In this document: in pieces, positions 10,744 to 23,116 of the stretch
How positions within the stretch are numbered: the first letter of the stretch is position 1
Layout of the letters: every line of letters begins with the position of its first letter
Origin: Fagopyrum homotropicum
Lineage: Eukaryota > Streptophyta > Magnoliopsida > Caryophyllales > Polygonaceae
Assembly (NCBI GenBank): GCA_033239125.1
Contig: BSWB01000002.1
Span: forward strand, 83,448,560-83,512,559
Direction of reading: 5' to 3'
Length of the DNA stretch: 64,000 nucleotides
Notes under the pieces: generated by a model
What the model was told of the DNA's origin: nothing
The model's input: the letters and a program-made list of their open reading frames with translations, nothing else
Databases searched by the model: none
Position numbers and translations under genes: made by a program

Positions 10744-12379
10744 TGTTTGCTCTCAGACGTGTGGTATGGTGAACGCTACAACTTTAAGTTTATAACCTAA
10801 AATATAAGCCTGAAACAATATGCAAACCTGCAGTGTACGGATCAATTGTAATAACAACAAATACTCTAGGGTCGAACATAGGGACTATGGTGAAACAAAT
10901 CACGGCAATTCAGGTTGTTAATCAAAAACACACAACAAAGCAAAGTTATCAAAGATGATGTAATAATCAGATAAAGAAATGCAGATTCTAGAGGTCAAAG
11001 CATCCAGTTGTGGTTCCGATTCAAGATCTCAAAGGATAACGTGGACAAAGCTGAGGTTTGCAAGGGAAGATATTTCTAAGGTGTGAATAGATCACCAGAT
11101 AAGTCTCACTATTCACTATCCCAAACCATATATCCTCTCACCGGGTAAGTCTCAAGGAACAAAGGAAAGGAAATATAATCTCAAACCAGCACACCACCTA
11201 AGGGGATAGAACTAACCTTTACCGGTCGAAGTCTTAGGCTAACTCTTAAATGTAGGATGAAGGCACACTCAAACCCTAATAAAGGATAAACCTTTATTAC
11301 CTAACACTCATCATCATAGGTATAAAAGCAAAGGAATCACCGGGTAAGTCTCATCTTAGGCTTTAGTATTGACCAGGAAAGCTGCAAAAAGGATAGGGTT
11401 TGACGAACTAAAACCTCGACTCAAATAAGGATCATGAAAGGAATCTCCTCACTCAGTTCATGTCCGATCTCGGTCGAGATGTTCTATGAACGGATCGAGG
11501 TGAGGTTCGGTTAAGTTATGGCTCGAGCTTTCAGGGTCCACTAGGGCAAAGGCTCATTCTTTCATCGTCTTTCATACAACTTTCAGCCAATCACCCTAGA
11601 ATCGCACAAAGAACTTAGCCAATAATCATCATGATAACAATAATCAAATATATAAGAAAAGATACAATATCCACACAAGAAAACCTTAACACAAAGGTCT
11701 CAATAATCACTCAATCAAATAAACAAATAAACAAATAAACAGAAAACCGCGTTCCTCAATCACAAACCAAAAGACACCAATCAAACAATCTAAGAAAACC
11801 TGACAACTTCCTTCAAAGCCTTCCACTAATTTTCAAAGCCAACTTCCTTCCTTCCTTGGAATATCTTCAATCTTCAAAACTAATCAGCCAACTAGGCCTT
11901 GCTTCCATCCAGAAAATACATCCCAATATATAGGAAAATCACTTGCCAAAAATAAAAGATCTTATGCCATGAATGAAAGATCTTATGGGTCGTGGGTTGT
12001 CCGTCTTGATCCAACCCAGCGGAGTCACCTCGGTCGAGATGGTATCGTAGCCATCCGAGGTGATCCTTAGCTACGTGCAAATCTCTCCAATGTCGTCCAA
12101 AATCAAACTTCTGTCCAACTTCCATGGTTCCGAAGCCTTTCTTGTAGCTCCTCAATGTTCCATAATGTAGCTCCAATGACTCCTTAGATCCCTCAGCTCC
12201 ATATCACTCCAAAATGTGTTATTTTCCCTACAATTACAATAAAACTAGGTGTACACCTCGAATCTTGCAAAGGTAACCAAAACAACATAATGATCAAGAA
12301 TATACATCAATGCATGCAGATTTATGAAGATAAAACGTCCAAACAAATCCCCAAATATAGACTATAATACATGTCATCA
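10744..12379 (-). mobile_element. 5' LTR of A1
   Basis: The boundaries are TG...CA on both strands: it starts TGATGACATGTATTATAG at 12,379 and ends AGCAAACA at 10,744. It carries four copies of the ACCGGGTAAGTCTCA block, some mutated (about 11,090, 11,139, 11,220 and 11,339), and CTCGGTCGAG pairs with CGAG at 11,475/11,496 and 12,035/12,056, each 21 bp apart. It is homologous over most of its length to the E LTRs (48,669-50,418 and 56,449-58,160). Confidence 0.85.
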
Positions 12380-14166
12380 GTAGCTTCTCGATTGTCTCTA
12401 TTTTCGCCCTATCAAACTCGATGCCGCGATTTGAGATTAAGTGACCTTAAACAATTCCTTCATTCGCCATAAAATGACACTTTTCCCAACTTAACACAAG
12501 GTTACTTTCTTCACATCTTTGTATAACTAAGGAAATGTTAGCAGGACAATTATCAAAAGAAAAACCATATACACAGAAGTCATCCATGAAAACCTCCATG
12601 ATGTTTTCAATATTTTTAGAAAATATCGCCATCATGCACCTTTTAAAGTGGCTGGAGCGTTGCAAAGTCCGAATGGGATTCTTCTGTAAGCGAACATACC
12701 CCAAGGGCACGTAAATGTGGTCTTGTCTTTGTCGTCGGGGTGGATGGGGATCTGACATAAACCACTATTTTGCATCTAGATAACAGAAGTTAGAATGTTG
12801 CACTAACCTTTCAAGCATTTTATCAAGGAAAGGAAGAGGAAAGTGATCCTTCCTAGTTGCGACGTTCACCTTCCTGTAATCGATGCACATTCGCCATCCG
12901 CTCACTGTTCTTATGGGGATTAACTAGTTTTTTTTGTTAGTCACAACTGTCATTCCCCCTTTCTTTGGTACCTCGTGGAGGGCACTCACCCACTTGCTGT
13001 CAGAAATTGGAAAGATGATACCTACATCAAGTAATTTGAGAATTTCCTTCTTCAGAACCTCTTTCATGACTGGATTTAACCGTCTTTGAGGTTCCCATGA
13101 AGGCTTATGGTCATCCTCCATTAAGATCTTATGCATGCACAAAGAGGGTTTGATAACCACTAGATCATATATGGTATATGCTAAGGCTTTCTTATGTAAT
13201 CTCAATTCACTCATAAGCCTATCATGCTCACCATCAGTTAAGCTAGCACTAACTATTACCGGATATGTAGAGTTTGGTTCTAGAAAAGTGTACCTTAAGT
13301 GAGTTGGAAGAGATTTCGGATTTTTGATATTCCACGGCTTGCACTGAATTTCCACAGTGGAGATTTGTGTCGAGGTGGCTCTAGACATAGGTTTCCACGG
13401 GTGAATTAATTAAAATCTCGCCCGTGGAAATTTGTTCTATACCGAGATTTTGGCTAGTTTTCGAGCTATCTTCCAATTCTTGAAATTCTTCTTTTGGCTC
13501 TTCCTCCAGCATGTCCAAAGCTCGAACTTCGGGATCGCAACCTTCTTCTACTCTCTCTTACATGATGCTCATACTTATGACCTTTTATAATAGATCCTCG
13601 AACAAAATAGAATTCACTATCTCTCTCGATTCTTCCTCATCATAGATTTTGAAGATCACTTCTCCTATGGGTGGTTCTTTGATTAAAGCCGAGAGTACAA
13701 ACTCCAATTGTTCTTCTCCTATGTTGAAAGACAATTTGGCGTTTTTGCAATTGACCAAGCAACCAGAAGTTGCAAGAAACCGTCTCCCAAGTATGATTGG
13801 GATTGGATAATCTGCAGGAGTGTCAAATACCCCAAAATCTATAAGAACGTAAAACTTCCCAAGCTTTACAGGGATGTCTTCCAGTATGCCAACGGGTCAA
13901 GTGATAGATCGATCTACCATGTATAATGTCATCTTCACCGGTTTAGGCTCTCCTAAACCAACCTTCTCACATAGAGCAAGTGGAATGATGCTCACACTCG
14001 CTCCTAGATCACAAAGTGTATCATATGTAACCTCTCCAACTGCAATTGGGACGCAAAACCATCCCGGATCCCGCAGCTTGGGTGGCATATTCTCTGTCAT
14101 GATCTTGATGTGTTCCGATGATTTTAAATTCATCTTCACCTCATCAAAATCCTTTGATACATCCAC
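12380..14166 (-). pseudogene. Athila pol fragment A2: protease and RT
   Basis: The protease (about 13,700-14,160) keeps the DLGASVSIIPLALCEKVGLG active-site region. RT pieces are LRYTFLEPNSTYPVIV...LMSELRLHKKALAYTI...HKILMEDDHKP (12,924-13,388) and EVFMDDFCVYGFSFDNC (12,447-12,758), with catalytic MDD near 12,580. RNase H and everything downstream are cut off at 12,380, where the A1 LTR begins. Gag is cut off at about 14,166, where copia LTR-like sequence begins. Stops and frameshifts separate the pieces. It is a different Athila lineage from A1: its protease-RT linker carries TTCCAC/GTGGAA motifs instead of CTCGG motifs. Confidence 0.75.
13333..13436. repeat. TTCCAC/GTGGAA motif cluster in A2 linker
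   Basis: Copies of TTCCAC lie 20 bp apart near 13,330-13,360 (one as TTCCACAGTGGA). An inverted pair, TTTCCACGGGTGA and TCGCCCGTGGAAA, lies at about 13,391-13,432. They occupy the protease-RT linker, the place where A1 and E carry CTCGGTCGAG copies. Confidence 0.65.
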
Positions 14167-14189
14167 CTTTGTTATATATTTGCATATGT

Positions 14190-15074
14190 GATGATGGAAC
14201 ACTTAACATTATGAGCGATTTATTGACTAACAAATATCGATTATGTTTTTAGATTGCATGGTTTCGTTTTGTGTTTGTGAAATGTGTGCATGCCTTGGAA
14301 ATCATTTCAAAGGATGAACGGAGGCCTTGAAACATATTACAAGGGACAAACACAAAGATTGAAACGCAACTCAAATATTCAACACGGAGGCCTTGAATAT
14401 CATTTCCAGGGATCACAGCCGAGGCCTTGAAACACGGTACAAAGGATATATCGGCTAGAAGGAATTCAAAATTCAAGATTAAATCTAAAAAACCAAATCT
14501 ACCAAGGATCAAGAGAAGATCTTCAAAGAAGATATCAAGAAGATCTCGGCCAACTCAAGGAATATCTTAACGGATTTTGGAGAAGTCTATCGGCCCAACA
14601 AGAAGATGATGGTGAGATATTAACCGACACAAAGATTGAAGATTTCAGTTAAACGGATCTCACAAAGATCTCGCAAATCCAAGGAAGATCCTCAAACGGC
14701 CATCTAAGAGAGATATCTTCAAACCGAAAAGATTCTAAACAACTCAAAGATCTCGGAGCAAGGACTTCAACGACAAGATCTTCAACGGCTCTTTCAAGAG
14801 AAGATATCGGAGAAGAAGACTCAACATTCGACAAGGAGATGAAGAAGATAGAAAGATTCTACAACGGCTACTTCATTTCAACTTACACCGTTTTCTATGG
14901 AGAAGGAAGAACATCGCAACGTTCATCTTCACAACGGATAGAAGACTTCTCCATCGAAGACAATAAATGAAGATTACGATTGAAGAGAACATCAAAAGCT
15001 GACACGGAAACATCTAAGTCTTCAAGCGATCAAAGCATCTTCATTCATTCCAAAAGTTTTTCATTCAAAATGTT
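14190..15074 (+). mobile_element. Sirevirus-like copia 5' LTR, left part
   Basis: This is a purine-rich, GAAGATCTTCAA-laden non-coding sequence of the type seen in plant Sirevirus LTRs, ending at 15,074 where a Tekay LTR begins. The missing right end, followed by a PBS and copia gag, resumes at 32,660. Together they give an LTR of about 1.04 kb. The left boundary is uncertain (about 14,187-14,192), as no terminal repeat partner lies in the window. Confidence 0.55.
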
Positions 15075-17144
15075 TGTAACACCCCAAATCCATGGGACTT
15101 GGAGTGTCACATTGGGCTAGGATCTCACAATGGATCCTGACCCTAGCCTGACAACAAGTTCACTGGATCTTACAACAAGGCACAGGTATATTAAAACCAA
15201 ATACATAAAAGCTGTATATGATACATCAAAAGAGTTTACAAACTCAGAGCCGAGTACAAAACATCAAACCACAACATGTGATACAAAAGATCCCATATCC
15301 CGCGCATCCTAATGTACAAAAGTCCTCGGCTGGCCACACCATCTGTCTCACCCTGCAGTCTTCCTAACCTGCAGATCATCTACAACACGGTATGAAACCG
15401 TTAGCTATAGAAATGAAAAGCATGAAGGTAATAGCACAACCACACATCAACGTCTCATACATGCAATGCCACACACATTCATTTATTATCTTTCATTACG
15501 TTATTCCATTACTATTTCAACTTCTTTTTTAACACGAGGAACCTAAAGAACGTCGTCTCTTTCCCCGTTAACACAAGGGTTTGCATTGGGGGTGATCGTC
15601 ACTCGTCCCCCCTGTGTTACTGGCTTCCAGGCACCTCCTCCTAACCAGTAGGCGGAGACCAGTGGTTACCGCCCGTTATAATACACTTGGGCCAAATAAA
15701 TGTAATAAATGGTCATCCTAATCCAGTTTAAGGTTATAAATGCACAATCATATGAACACACACAACCATCACAATTATACAATCCACAACTGCACGGTAA
15801 GTAAGTCCTACGAACTTACCTGATATACTCGTGACCTGTACCACGTCACAACTTCCCCTTGGGGAAGTAATCAACGCCTGCAATAGGAAGGCACACACAA
15901 TCACATAGTGCAAAGGTTAGGAGACTCGTCTTTCTTAGCACAACGAACATATATCTCAAATCTAAACCTCAGATCCTCAACACATTCATAAATGCCTAAG
16001 GCATATCCTCAACATAACATCTCATCATACTCGTAAACATACTAAACCTTAAAGCCATAACCGATATCCATAACATCATCATGATCCTCAACTCATTCTG
16101 ACACCTAGCATGCATCTAATCAGTATTCCTCAATCTCAAATTTAATCCTAATTTAATTAATTAACCTTTAATTAATTAATTAAATTTCACCAAAATAACG
16201 TTTTGCCCGCAGGCCATTTCTAAACCCATCTGTCATCAGATTTCATCAAACAAACAACCCATAAACACCAGAATAATATAATGATCGTAATGGAATTTCT
16301 AATTATCCATTTTGAAAAGCCTAAGGTCAATTTAGGCCAAATCGCAGTACATAAAACAAATAAATTCATAACTTATTCATTACAAACCCGATTGACGATC
16401 TGAAAGAAGTTTCGGAATCACAACGACGCAGGATACGCACGTACAATATCAAATTCACCGGAATCTGAGCGACGGGACTGTCCTGGTGACATATATGCTC
16501 GACCAGGTCTTCATCTCCTCGGAAATGCAGAAACTTGGTACCGATATGAAGAGAATGAAGAGAGGAATCCAGAAACTCAAACGGAATGGAAATCGGATTA
16601 GAAACGGAGAGTAGATCTGATATTGAAGTTTGAGAGAAATCAGAGCTTTTACGAGGAAACGTGAAAGGAAATGAATTAATAAACGATAATAATCCCTTAG
16701 TGAAGTCGATAATTATCCTCTAGCGAAGTCGATAATTATCCTTTAACCGATCCAATGGCGGGATGAACCCCCTTCTCTAAACTTCTCGAAATTGGAACAA
16801 TAAATCTTTAATATTGTAGGGATAATTATTCCACAATTGCCTCGGAAAACGTGTATTCCTAAGCCGTCTTTCTTAGAAGTTAAGAAACGAAATAGCGACT
16901 CCTTTGGCCGTTTTGCCTTTCCATGTTATTTCATATCTAGGACATATCCGATGTCCTGATCATTTCTCTCAACTGCGTTTTTATTAATTGGAGCTCCCAA
17001 ATCCTCCAAATAATACCGGAGGGTAAAAATAATTACCCGGGAGAAAAAATGAAAATTTCACCATAAGCCCAAAATTACACCAGGAACATAACAGTGGGAC
17101 TTATAATCAACATTAATTAGAATTCGGAAATCCTAGCTATTACA
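15075..17144 (-). mobile_element. 3' LTR of Tekay-like element G1
   Basis: Read on minus, it starts TGTAATAGCTAGGATTTCCG at 17,144 and ends GGTGTTACA at 15,075 (2,070 bp). It matches the J LTR at 34,694-36,768 over its full length and the partial G1 5' LTR at 30,352-31,398. A polypurine tract lies directly beyond the 17,144 end. It carries the AAACCGG...GGGCGGT core block (about 15,665-15,745) and a candidate donor/acceptor pair (15,819 and 15,369 on minus). Confidence 0.85.
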
Positions 17145-17145
17145 T

Positions 17146-17159
17146 CAGACACCCCTTAA
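17146..17159 (-). promoter_or_regulatory. Polypurine tract of G1
   Basis: On minus it reads CTTAAGGGGTGTCTG, next to the start of the 3' LTR. It corresponds to the TTTTTAGGGG tract of C, D and F. It primes plus-strand DNA synthesis. Confidence 0.7.
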
Positions 17160-17284
17160 GAAAAAGTTTCGTCCCGTAACTTGAACAATTCTCAAATCCT
17201 CTCGGACCCATACGCCGAGGTATAAACACTCTCTCTATCGGAGGTATCACATCTCCGTTCAAATATATCAACCTATAACACTCT

Positions 17285-17590
17285 ATAACCTCAAAACACA
17301 GCATGGAGGAATCACCAACTCCAGCAACAAGATTATAACGCTATCCAAAGGCATAGAGGAAAAATCATATCTAGCCAACTACTAACCACGCCACAAGGCA
17401 TGGAGGAAAGCCGTCTCCAGCCAATCGTACTCGTAACACAACTATGTGGAGGAAAACCGTCTCCACTCACACTATGTCCATCAATAATAGCATGGAGGAA
17501 AGAACCATCTCCAGATAATCCTAAACATATTACAATAGCATGGAGGAAAGAACCATCTCCAGCTATACCTATATTGTGCTAGAAAACAAG
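17285..17590 (-). repeat. Tandem hairpin repeats in the G1 3' UTR
   Basis: Six diverged units of about 45-50 bp each hold a GCATGGAGGAAA...TCTCCAGC core, whose TGGAG/CTCCA arms can pair. The same array is seen in J (36,925-37,122), C (39,428-39,720) and F (63,327-63,615). It is non-coding and lies between the chromodomain stop and the polypurine tract. Confidence 0.7.
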
Positions 17591-17681
17591 ATCTAACAGA
17601 TCAGATGTACATATCAAAGCTAGCACGAAAACACATCATATCACATAAGCACATAGCATACAAGCACTCACCAAAAAGGCA

Positions 17682-20600
17682 CTAAGATCTACTCGTGGAT
17701 CCTACAGGTGCCTCTAATTCCGCATAGAACTCTGGATAGTTCCTCTGGATACTATCCTCTGTCTCCCAGGTAGCCTCATCCGGTCCTCGTCTCGACCACT
17801 GTATCCTCATCATAGGAATATCCTTCGAATGCAGGCATCCCACACCTCTCTTTCTAGAACTATAAAGGGTTGTTCTGCAAAAGTGTGGTCCGGCTCAACC
17901 ACTAGATCATCATAACTCACAATGTGCCTCAGGTTTGGTATGTACTCCCTCAGGTAAGACACATGAAACATAGGGTGAACACCCTCTAACTTCGGTGGCA
18001 AAACCAATATGTGCACTGCTCTGCCAACTCTATCCAGTATCTCGAAAGGACTGACATATCGGAGACTCAACTTCCCCTTTATGCCATAACGTCTAGCGCC
18101 TCGTGTCAAAGTTATTCTCAACCAGACATGAGCTCCTACCCTGAACTCTAGAGGTCGACGGCTCCTATCTGCATACAACTTCTGGTGACTCTGTGCAGCC
18201 AGTATCCTCTCTCTGATCAGCGTTACTCGAGCCATATCGTCATGAATCTGTTTTGGCACTATCCCACTGATACTACTAGGTTCCTCCCACCATAAAGGTG
18301 TATGACACCTATGTCTACACAACACCTCATAGGGGCCATTCCTATAGATGCATACCAATGGTGGTAGTATAAAAACTCAACGAGTGGGAGATAAACAGAT
18401 CGTCCCTGTACCCAATCCATCCCACAAGCTCACAACATGTCTACTATGGTCTGGAGGGTTCTCTCAGACTGACCGTCTATCTGAGGTAAAACTCAATCAT
18501 GATATGTGGATGCGTTCCCCAAGCAGTCTGAATCAGCTATCAAAACCTCAAAGTAAACCGTCTACTATAATCATAGTCGATCGTCCTCGGTACACTTATG
18601 GAGTCCCACCATCTGTCTAGTGTACTCCTTTGTTACTTCATTCACTGGCCACGTCTCTCAGTAGAGATGGAATGTGTCGCCTTCGTAAATCTGTTACTAA
18701 TAATATGGATAACACCAAAACTTTTACTGGGTCTCATTCCCATCACAAGTCCATAGAAAAGTCCTCTCACTTCCACTACAACACTGGTAGTGGATGAGCT
18801 CATCTCCAGGTCAATAACACTTTAACCTGATTTACTACTTCGTGGTATCTCTTATTCGTACATGGATGTACTAAAGAAGGTGTAATATGAGTGTACTGTA
18901 ATCTTCTCCACTCGACTCCGCATAAGCGGTTATACTGACGCAGTTGCGGCGCCTCATACTCCTTCTGTTTCATTAAAGAACTGTGGTGCCTCGCCATGAG
19001 GCATCCTTCCATCATGTTCCCTCAGGGTCAGGCAAGTCCCCTGTTTTTGTTGGACCTCATCCAACAATCCAGGTAAAATCCCTAAACATGAAACTAACGT
19101 CCTTATCAGCAGTTGTAGGTCCAACTCTAACCAAGCTAGATCATTTTGAAACCGTTACTGTACAACAATTCCAACAATCGCCTTCCCTCGAGGCGTCTTC
19201 TTATTCAAGGCATCAGTGACCACATTCTCCTTGCCAGAATGGTACAAATCTCAAGGTCATCGTCCTTGATCAACTCAAACCATCGACGCTAGCAGTTATT
19301 CAACCTTTATTGCATATAAATATGCTTCAACCTCCTATGATCTGTGAAACTCTGACACGAAATGTCACACAGGTATTGTATTAAAATCTTGGAACTTGAA
19401 CTACCACCACTAACTCGAAATCATGAGTCGGGCAGTTCTCCTCATACGTTCTCAGCACCGTAGTCACGTGATTCCCAGAATCTTCTGATTATCACCGAAT
19501 AGAAGTAGAGGTCAAATGCTTCCTCTACTCTTCAAAGCTTCGACAAACTACTTCAACCACACAATTATGGTGGTCTTCCTCAAAAGACTTGTAAATGGAT
19601 GCACAATCACATATAATCCTTCCTCAAAGCGTTGTTAGCAATCGGCTGGGTCGAGAACTACGCATTCCCTTAACGTTCATCAGTATCATCCATAAGACTT
19701 TATACTTACTCCTCGTCACATCAATCATGATCCTACTGGCGGAACAACTTGACCTTGAAGGTTACTTCTTGCATCTCAATTCACATTTAGGGAGCATAGC
19801 ACACTGGCTTCTATCCCTCGGATTCTGCAAAACCGTCCTCAAATAACCGGTACGTTCATCTCCGTTGTGAGAGTACACTATTCATCAACTCCTATAACGA
19901 CTACTAGGACGTTTCTCAACTCAGATGACAACACTACAACTCGTAGTGTCCATCACGGGTATGGAATGTTGTCCTATGCCCACGTTGCTCTCTCATCCTT
20001 AGCTGATGATATCCTAAGCATATAGAAATCTTAAAAACACAATTGCTTCTCTTAGTTGATCCAACAAGTCGTCCATACGTAGCAATGAACGTGCTAGGGT
20101 GAACGGACCCCGTCTCAAACCACTCTTCAAATTGCTTCTTCAATTTCTAACAACTCAACAAGCCATATACCTCATAGGCCTTCTCCCAACCAGTCTCGTA
20201 CCATACTTCAACGCAATATCAAAGTCCTCTTTCTGCTGAGGCGACAGATTAGACGGTTCAAAAACATATCTATAAGATCATATACCGCTGGAATACTCTT
20301 CAGCGTGGAACTATCTCTTTCCTTCATGGCATAACATTAGAAATCATCACCTCCTTATTAACCTTGCTGCAAATACGGTATTGTCGGTAACTTGCCTCTT
20401 CATGGTTTATAACCTTGAAAAACCTCTACCTAGTCGATCTTAATAGAGACTATAATAGTCCTCCTACTGCTATCTAAACCAACATGATATCTATTTGTCC
20501 ACCACACACATAAAGACCTTCTCATGAACCTAAGGCATGACAAAGAAATCTTCAAGCCATACACAAGTCCCTGAACAAAGAGAACAACCACATATCTCGC

Positions 20601-20901
20601 GGGTACCTAAGACCCGTAACTGGTAATCCTATAAAGGAAGATCTATCTTCGATTGTATCCACAATTAACTATTAACACATGTATCGAAAGACAAGAGGTG
20701 CAAAGCACTCACAACAAACAAAACTCCACTAGGTAAACCATTAACAAGAATGGTACCTGTAAAATCTAACGCCCGAAGCTCTACTTCATATCATTACTCA
20801 ATCTCCGACTTATGCTCCTCAGGTATCACTGAGGTCATCGCCATAGCCTCCACTTCTAATCTTTCTTCATAGGAAAGAGGAAGGTCTTGATAGAAGAAAC
20901 A
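17682..20901 (-). pseudogene. Tekay/chromovirus pol (G1), heavily decayed
   Basis: The best part is the integrase C-terminal region (17,810-18,358) with KLYADRSRRPLEFRVGAHVW, KGKLSLRYVSPFEILDRVG and HPMFHVSYLREY. It continues after a frameshift into a chromodomain-like tail ending at 17,682. An RT scrap at 19,934-20,143 includes QFEEWFETGSVHPSTF and LGYHQLRMREQ. The catalytic RT and integrase residues cannot be traced with confidence. The tryptophan codon in GAHVWLR is intact here but is a stop in C and F. The whole region is minus strand and follows the gag zinc knuckles at 20,902 onward. Confidence 0.65.
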
Positions 20902-21523
20902 CTACCTTGTTGACAGGAAAGGGGCCAGATGGCCTAGTTTACCACAGGAGAAGCAAGCTATCGGTGCCATGGGGCACTCAGAGCACAAATGATCTGGATA
21001 ACCACAGTTGAGACATATACGTCCCATCTCTACCACTAGTACAAGTGGCTCCTCTACACTGCCCAGCTCAATGGCTCTACCCTGAGTTCTTCTAGTGTCT
21101 GTGGTACTCCTACCACGACCCTTACCCCTACTCAGTCTAGGAACGGATCCCTGAGTAGAAGGATGATCTGGGACTCTTTGCTTTCCCCGCATCTGCTGCT
21201 GAGGTGTCTTCTGACCACCTCCCGTTACACTAGCAGAAGTAAAACCCTGTCGTGATGTCACTCCAGTATGCTTACAGAAGACAGCTCTATAACCTTGTCT
21301 ACCACAAATAAAGCAAGTCACTTGCGATCTTGGACACTGTGGTCGTACATGTCCAACCTTCCCGCAGTTGTAACAGGTCCTCATTTCACTAGACGTCCGT
21401 GTGAAACGAGAAGTACTCAAACGTCCAAAAGTCGGGCATGGTTTGCAACCCGGATATCCAACCTCGTCTTTCAGTGATTCAACCCATTGTTTATTCTCTA
21501 ATCCAGAAGCTTTAGTCGATCTC
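20902..21523 (-). pseudogene. Tekay gag C-terminal part with two zinc-knuckle pairs (G1)
   Basis: The frame crosses 21,523 and contains CYNCGKVGHVRPQC and CFICGRQGYRAVFC. After a Gly/Arg/Gln-rich linker come CLNCGYPDHLCSEC and CFSCGKLGHLAPF. Element F has only one pair at the same place (59,461-59,570), so the second pair looks like an extra module. Two knuckles have lost a ligand (the second, GYRAVFC, lacks its His; the fourth lacks its last Cys). The gag N-terminus is at 29,775-30,012, displaced by insertion of element B. The capsid core between the two halves is missing even after B is removed. Confidence 0.7.
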
Positions 21524-21701
21524 TGATAGGTGATGAAATCACTATCATTTAGGATAGTTTTTAGAGTCTTTTTATTGCATTTGTGTCGGTTTGTGGTACT
21601 TACTCCTTGGTCCAGAAGAAGAAGACTAAAAGAAGCTAAGGAAGGAGTTATAAGCACTTAGGAGTGAAGATCGTTCACAAAGCAAAGCTTCTGTTGCTTC
21701 A

Positions 21702-22125
21702 CCGCCCCCGCGGAGCCTTGTCACCGCCCCTGCGGGTAATACCTTACTCCGGAGCGCTCCATGCGCCTTCGTCAGCGCCAGCCACGAAGACTGTCACCGC
21801 CCCTGCATCAACCCCTGGCGCCCCTGCGGTGAGTTGCCCTGAAGAAGCGAAGATCAACGCCCCGGCGCATTCCCCTACGCCTCTGCCTGCGCCTCAACCT
21901 GGGAGCTGGAAGGTGAAGACTCTGTGTCACCGCCCCTGCATTGACATCAGGATGCCTCGGCGGCTTGGCATCAGAAACGGTAGGAAGTTGAAAGATCAGA
22001 CGTTTGAAGAGCATTAAAGATCTGCTACTGCGGAATTGCCTAGCCGCCCCTGCGGTCATGAAGAAGATCAAGCGTTTTTGCCTTCACCGCCCCTGCGGAG
22101 CTGAAGGCCACCCCTACGGTTCAAC
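21702..22125. repeat. CCGCCCCTGCGG core cluster in the B 5' LTR
   Basis: Exact or near-exact cores start at 21,702 and 21,724 (22 bp apart), about 21,797 and 21,818 (21 bp), 21,930, 22,043, 22,086 and 22,107. Flanks between cores are not conserved. CCGC and GCGG form short inverted arms around CCCT. Confidence 0.8.
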
Positions 22126-22204
22126 GACAAAAGCTTTACTCCGGCTATTTACACCAACTTTATGGCATTAAAGGTGGTTGTTTTGGGCCGGCCATTTACT
22201 CCTA

Positions 22205-22232
22205 TTTAGTGTCTTTTATAGTATAAATAGGC
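22205..22232 (+). promoter_or_regulatory. Possible TATA promoter of Athila B
   Basis: TATAGTATAAATAGG lies about 690 bp into the LTR, where U3 would end. It fits a TATA box, but the start site cannot be seen from sequence alone. Confidence 0.45.
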
Positions 22233-23049
22233 CTTGGTTGATTGCTAGAATCATCCAACTTGTTATCCATAATCTTGCACTTAGAAACCAATTTTTATTT
22301 CCATTGTAATGAGTTGCTAACTCCCTTGCTACATTAGGTTGGTTTGAAGCTGCGTTGTTACTTTGGTTGTAAGTTTTCTTTAATATAAGTTTTCATTCAG
22401 TAATGCTTTGTGTATTCTTGATCTCCATTGTCTGATTGCATGATTTACTATTACTTGAGATTGATCACCTTAGGTTCTAAAGTGCATGCAAAGAACTAGG
22501 ATTAATAGGTTTCGGGTTTGGGTCTTTAATCTAGTAGTAAACTTTAAGTAATAACGGGTTGTAATTACTTAAAAGAAAAGGAACACAAATATAAAGATAA
22601 GCTTAACGGTTTTAATCTTTTCTTTATATCCCTTAGTCTTTGTTTGAAAGTTAACTTGTTATATGTTCTTGTAGCTTTACGGAACACTAACCTGTTAAGT
22701 TGTATTGATGCCGGCTGGCTCAACACATATATATGATCGAGACGGGAGATTGCTTAAAAACTTGTAAAAGGAACTCACCAAAGTAGCATTTCCATGCTTA
22801 GAATCAACCTAGTGTAGAATCACCCATTATTGTCTTACTTGTTGCGTTATTCGTTTTCATAAGTTTTTGTGCATCAATTTAACCAAAACCCCCCGTTTGT
22901 TACTTGTTTCTATAATCAATAATTGCATCTAATAAAACACCTTAACGCTCTTGGGTTCGACCCTTAACCACTATACTTGTTTTAGTGCTAAGTCGAGATT
23001 TACTTTTGATTGGGTATAGACGACCATAATAATACCTCCAGTCAAATTT

Positions 23050-23067
23050 TGGCTCCGTTGCCGGGGA
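23050..23067 (+). promoter_or_regulatory. tRNA-Asp primer-binding site of B
   Basis: TGGCTCCGTTGCCGGGGA differs from the tRNA-Asp complement at one base (GCTCC for GCGCC). It lies 5 bp after the 5' LTR. Confidence 0.85.
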
Positions 23068-23116
23068 GTTTAGTGTTTTTATTGTTATTATTGATTATTG
23101 GTTTGAACCATTTTTT

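Larger units (their letters stand above)
4153..12379 (-). mobile_element. Athila-like LTR retrotransposon A1 (3'-truncated, integrase-less)
   Basis: Read on minus, the order is 5' LTR (10,744-12,379), tRNA-Asp PBS (10,720-10,737), gag, protease, reverse transcriptase, RNase H, then an Athila ORF-1/env-like gene. No integrase lies between RNase H and the env-like gene. The 3' LTR and 3' UTR are missing: the element ends at an AT tract at about 4,152. On the other side it abuts RT sequence of a second Athila copy (A2) at 12,380. CTCGGTCGAG motifs are scattered through its LTR, leader and linkers. Confidence 0.85.
21524..23044 (+). mobile_element. 5' LTR of Athila B
   Basis: It starts TGATAGGTGATGAAATC and ends CCTCCAGTCA, the same end as the 3' LTR at 29,774. 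The U3 part (21,702-22,125) is dense in CCGCCCCTGCGG cores. A likely promoter region is near 22,205-22,235 (TATAGTATAAATAGGCC). No coding sequence is supported here; the ORFs at 21,664-22,071 are products of the GC-rich repeats. Confidence 0.85.
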
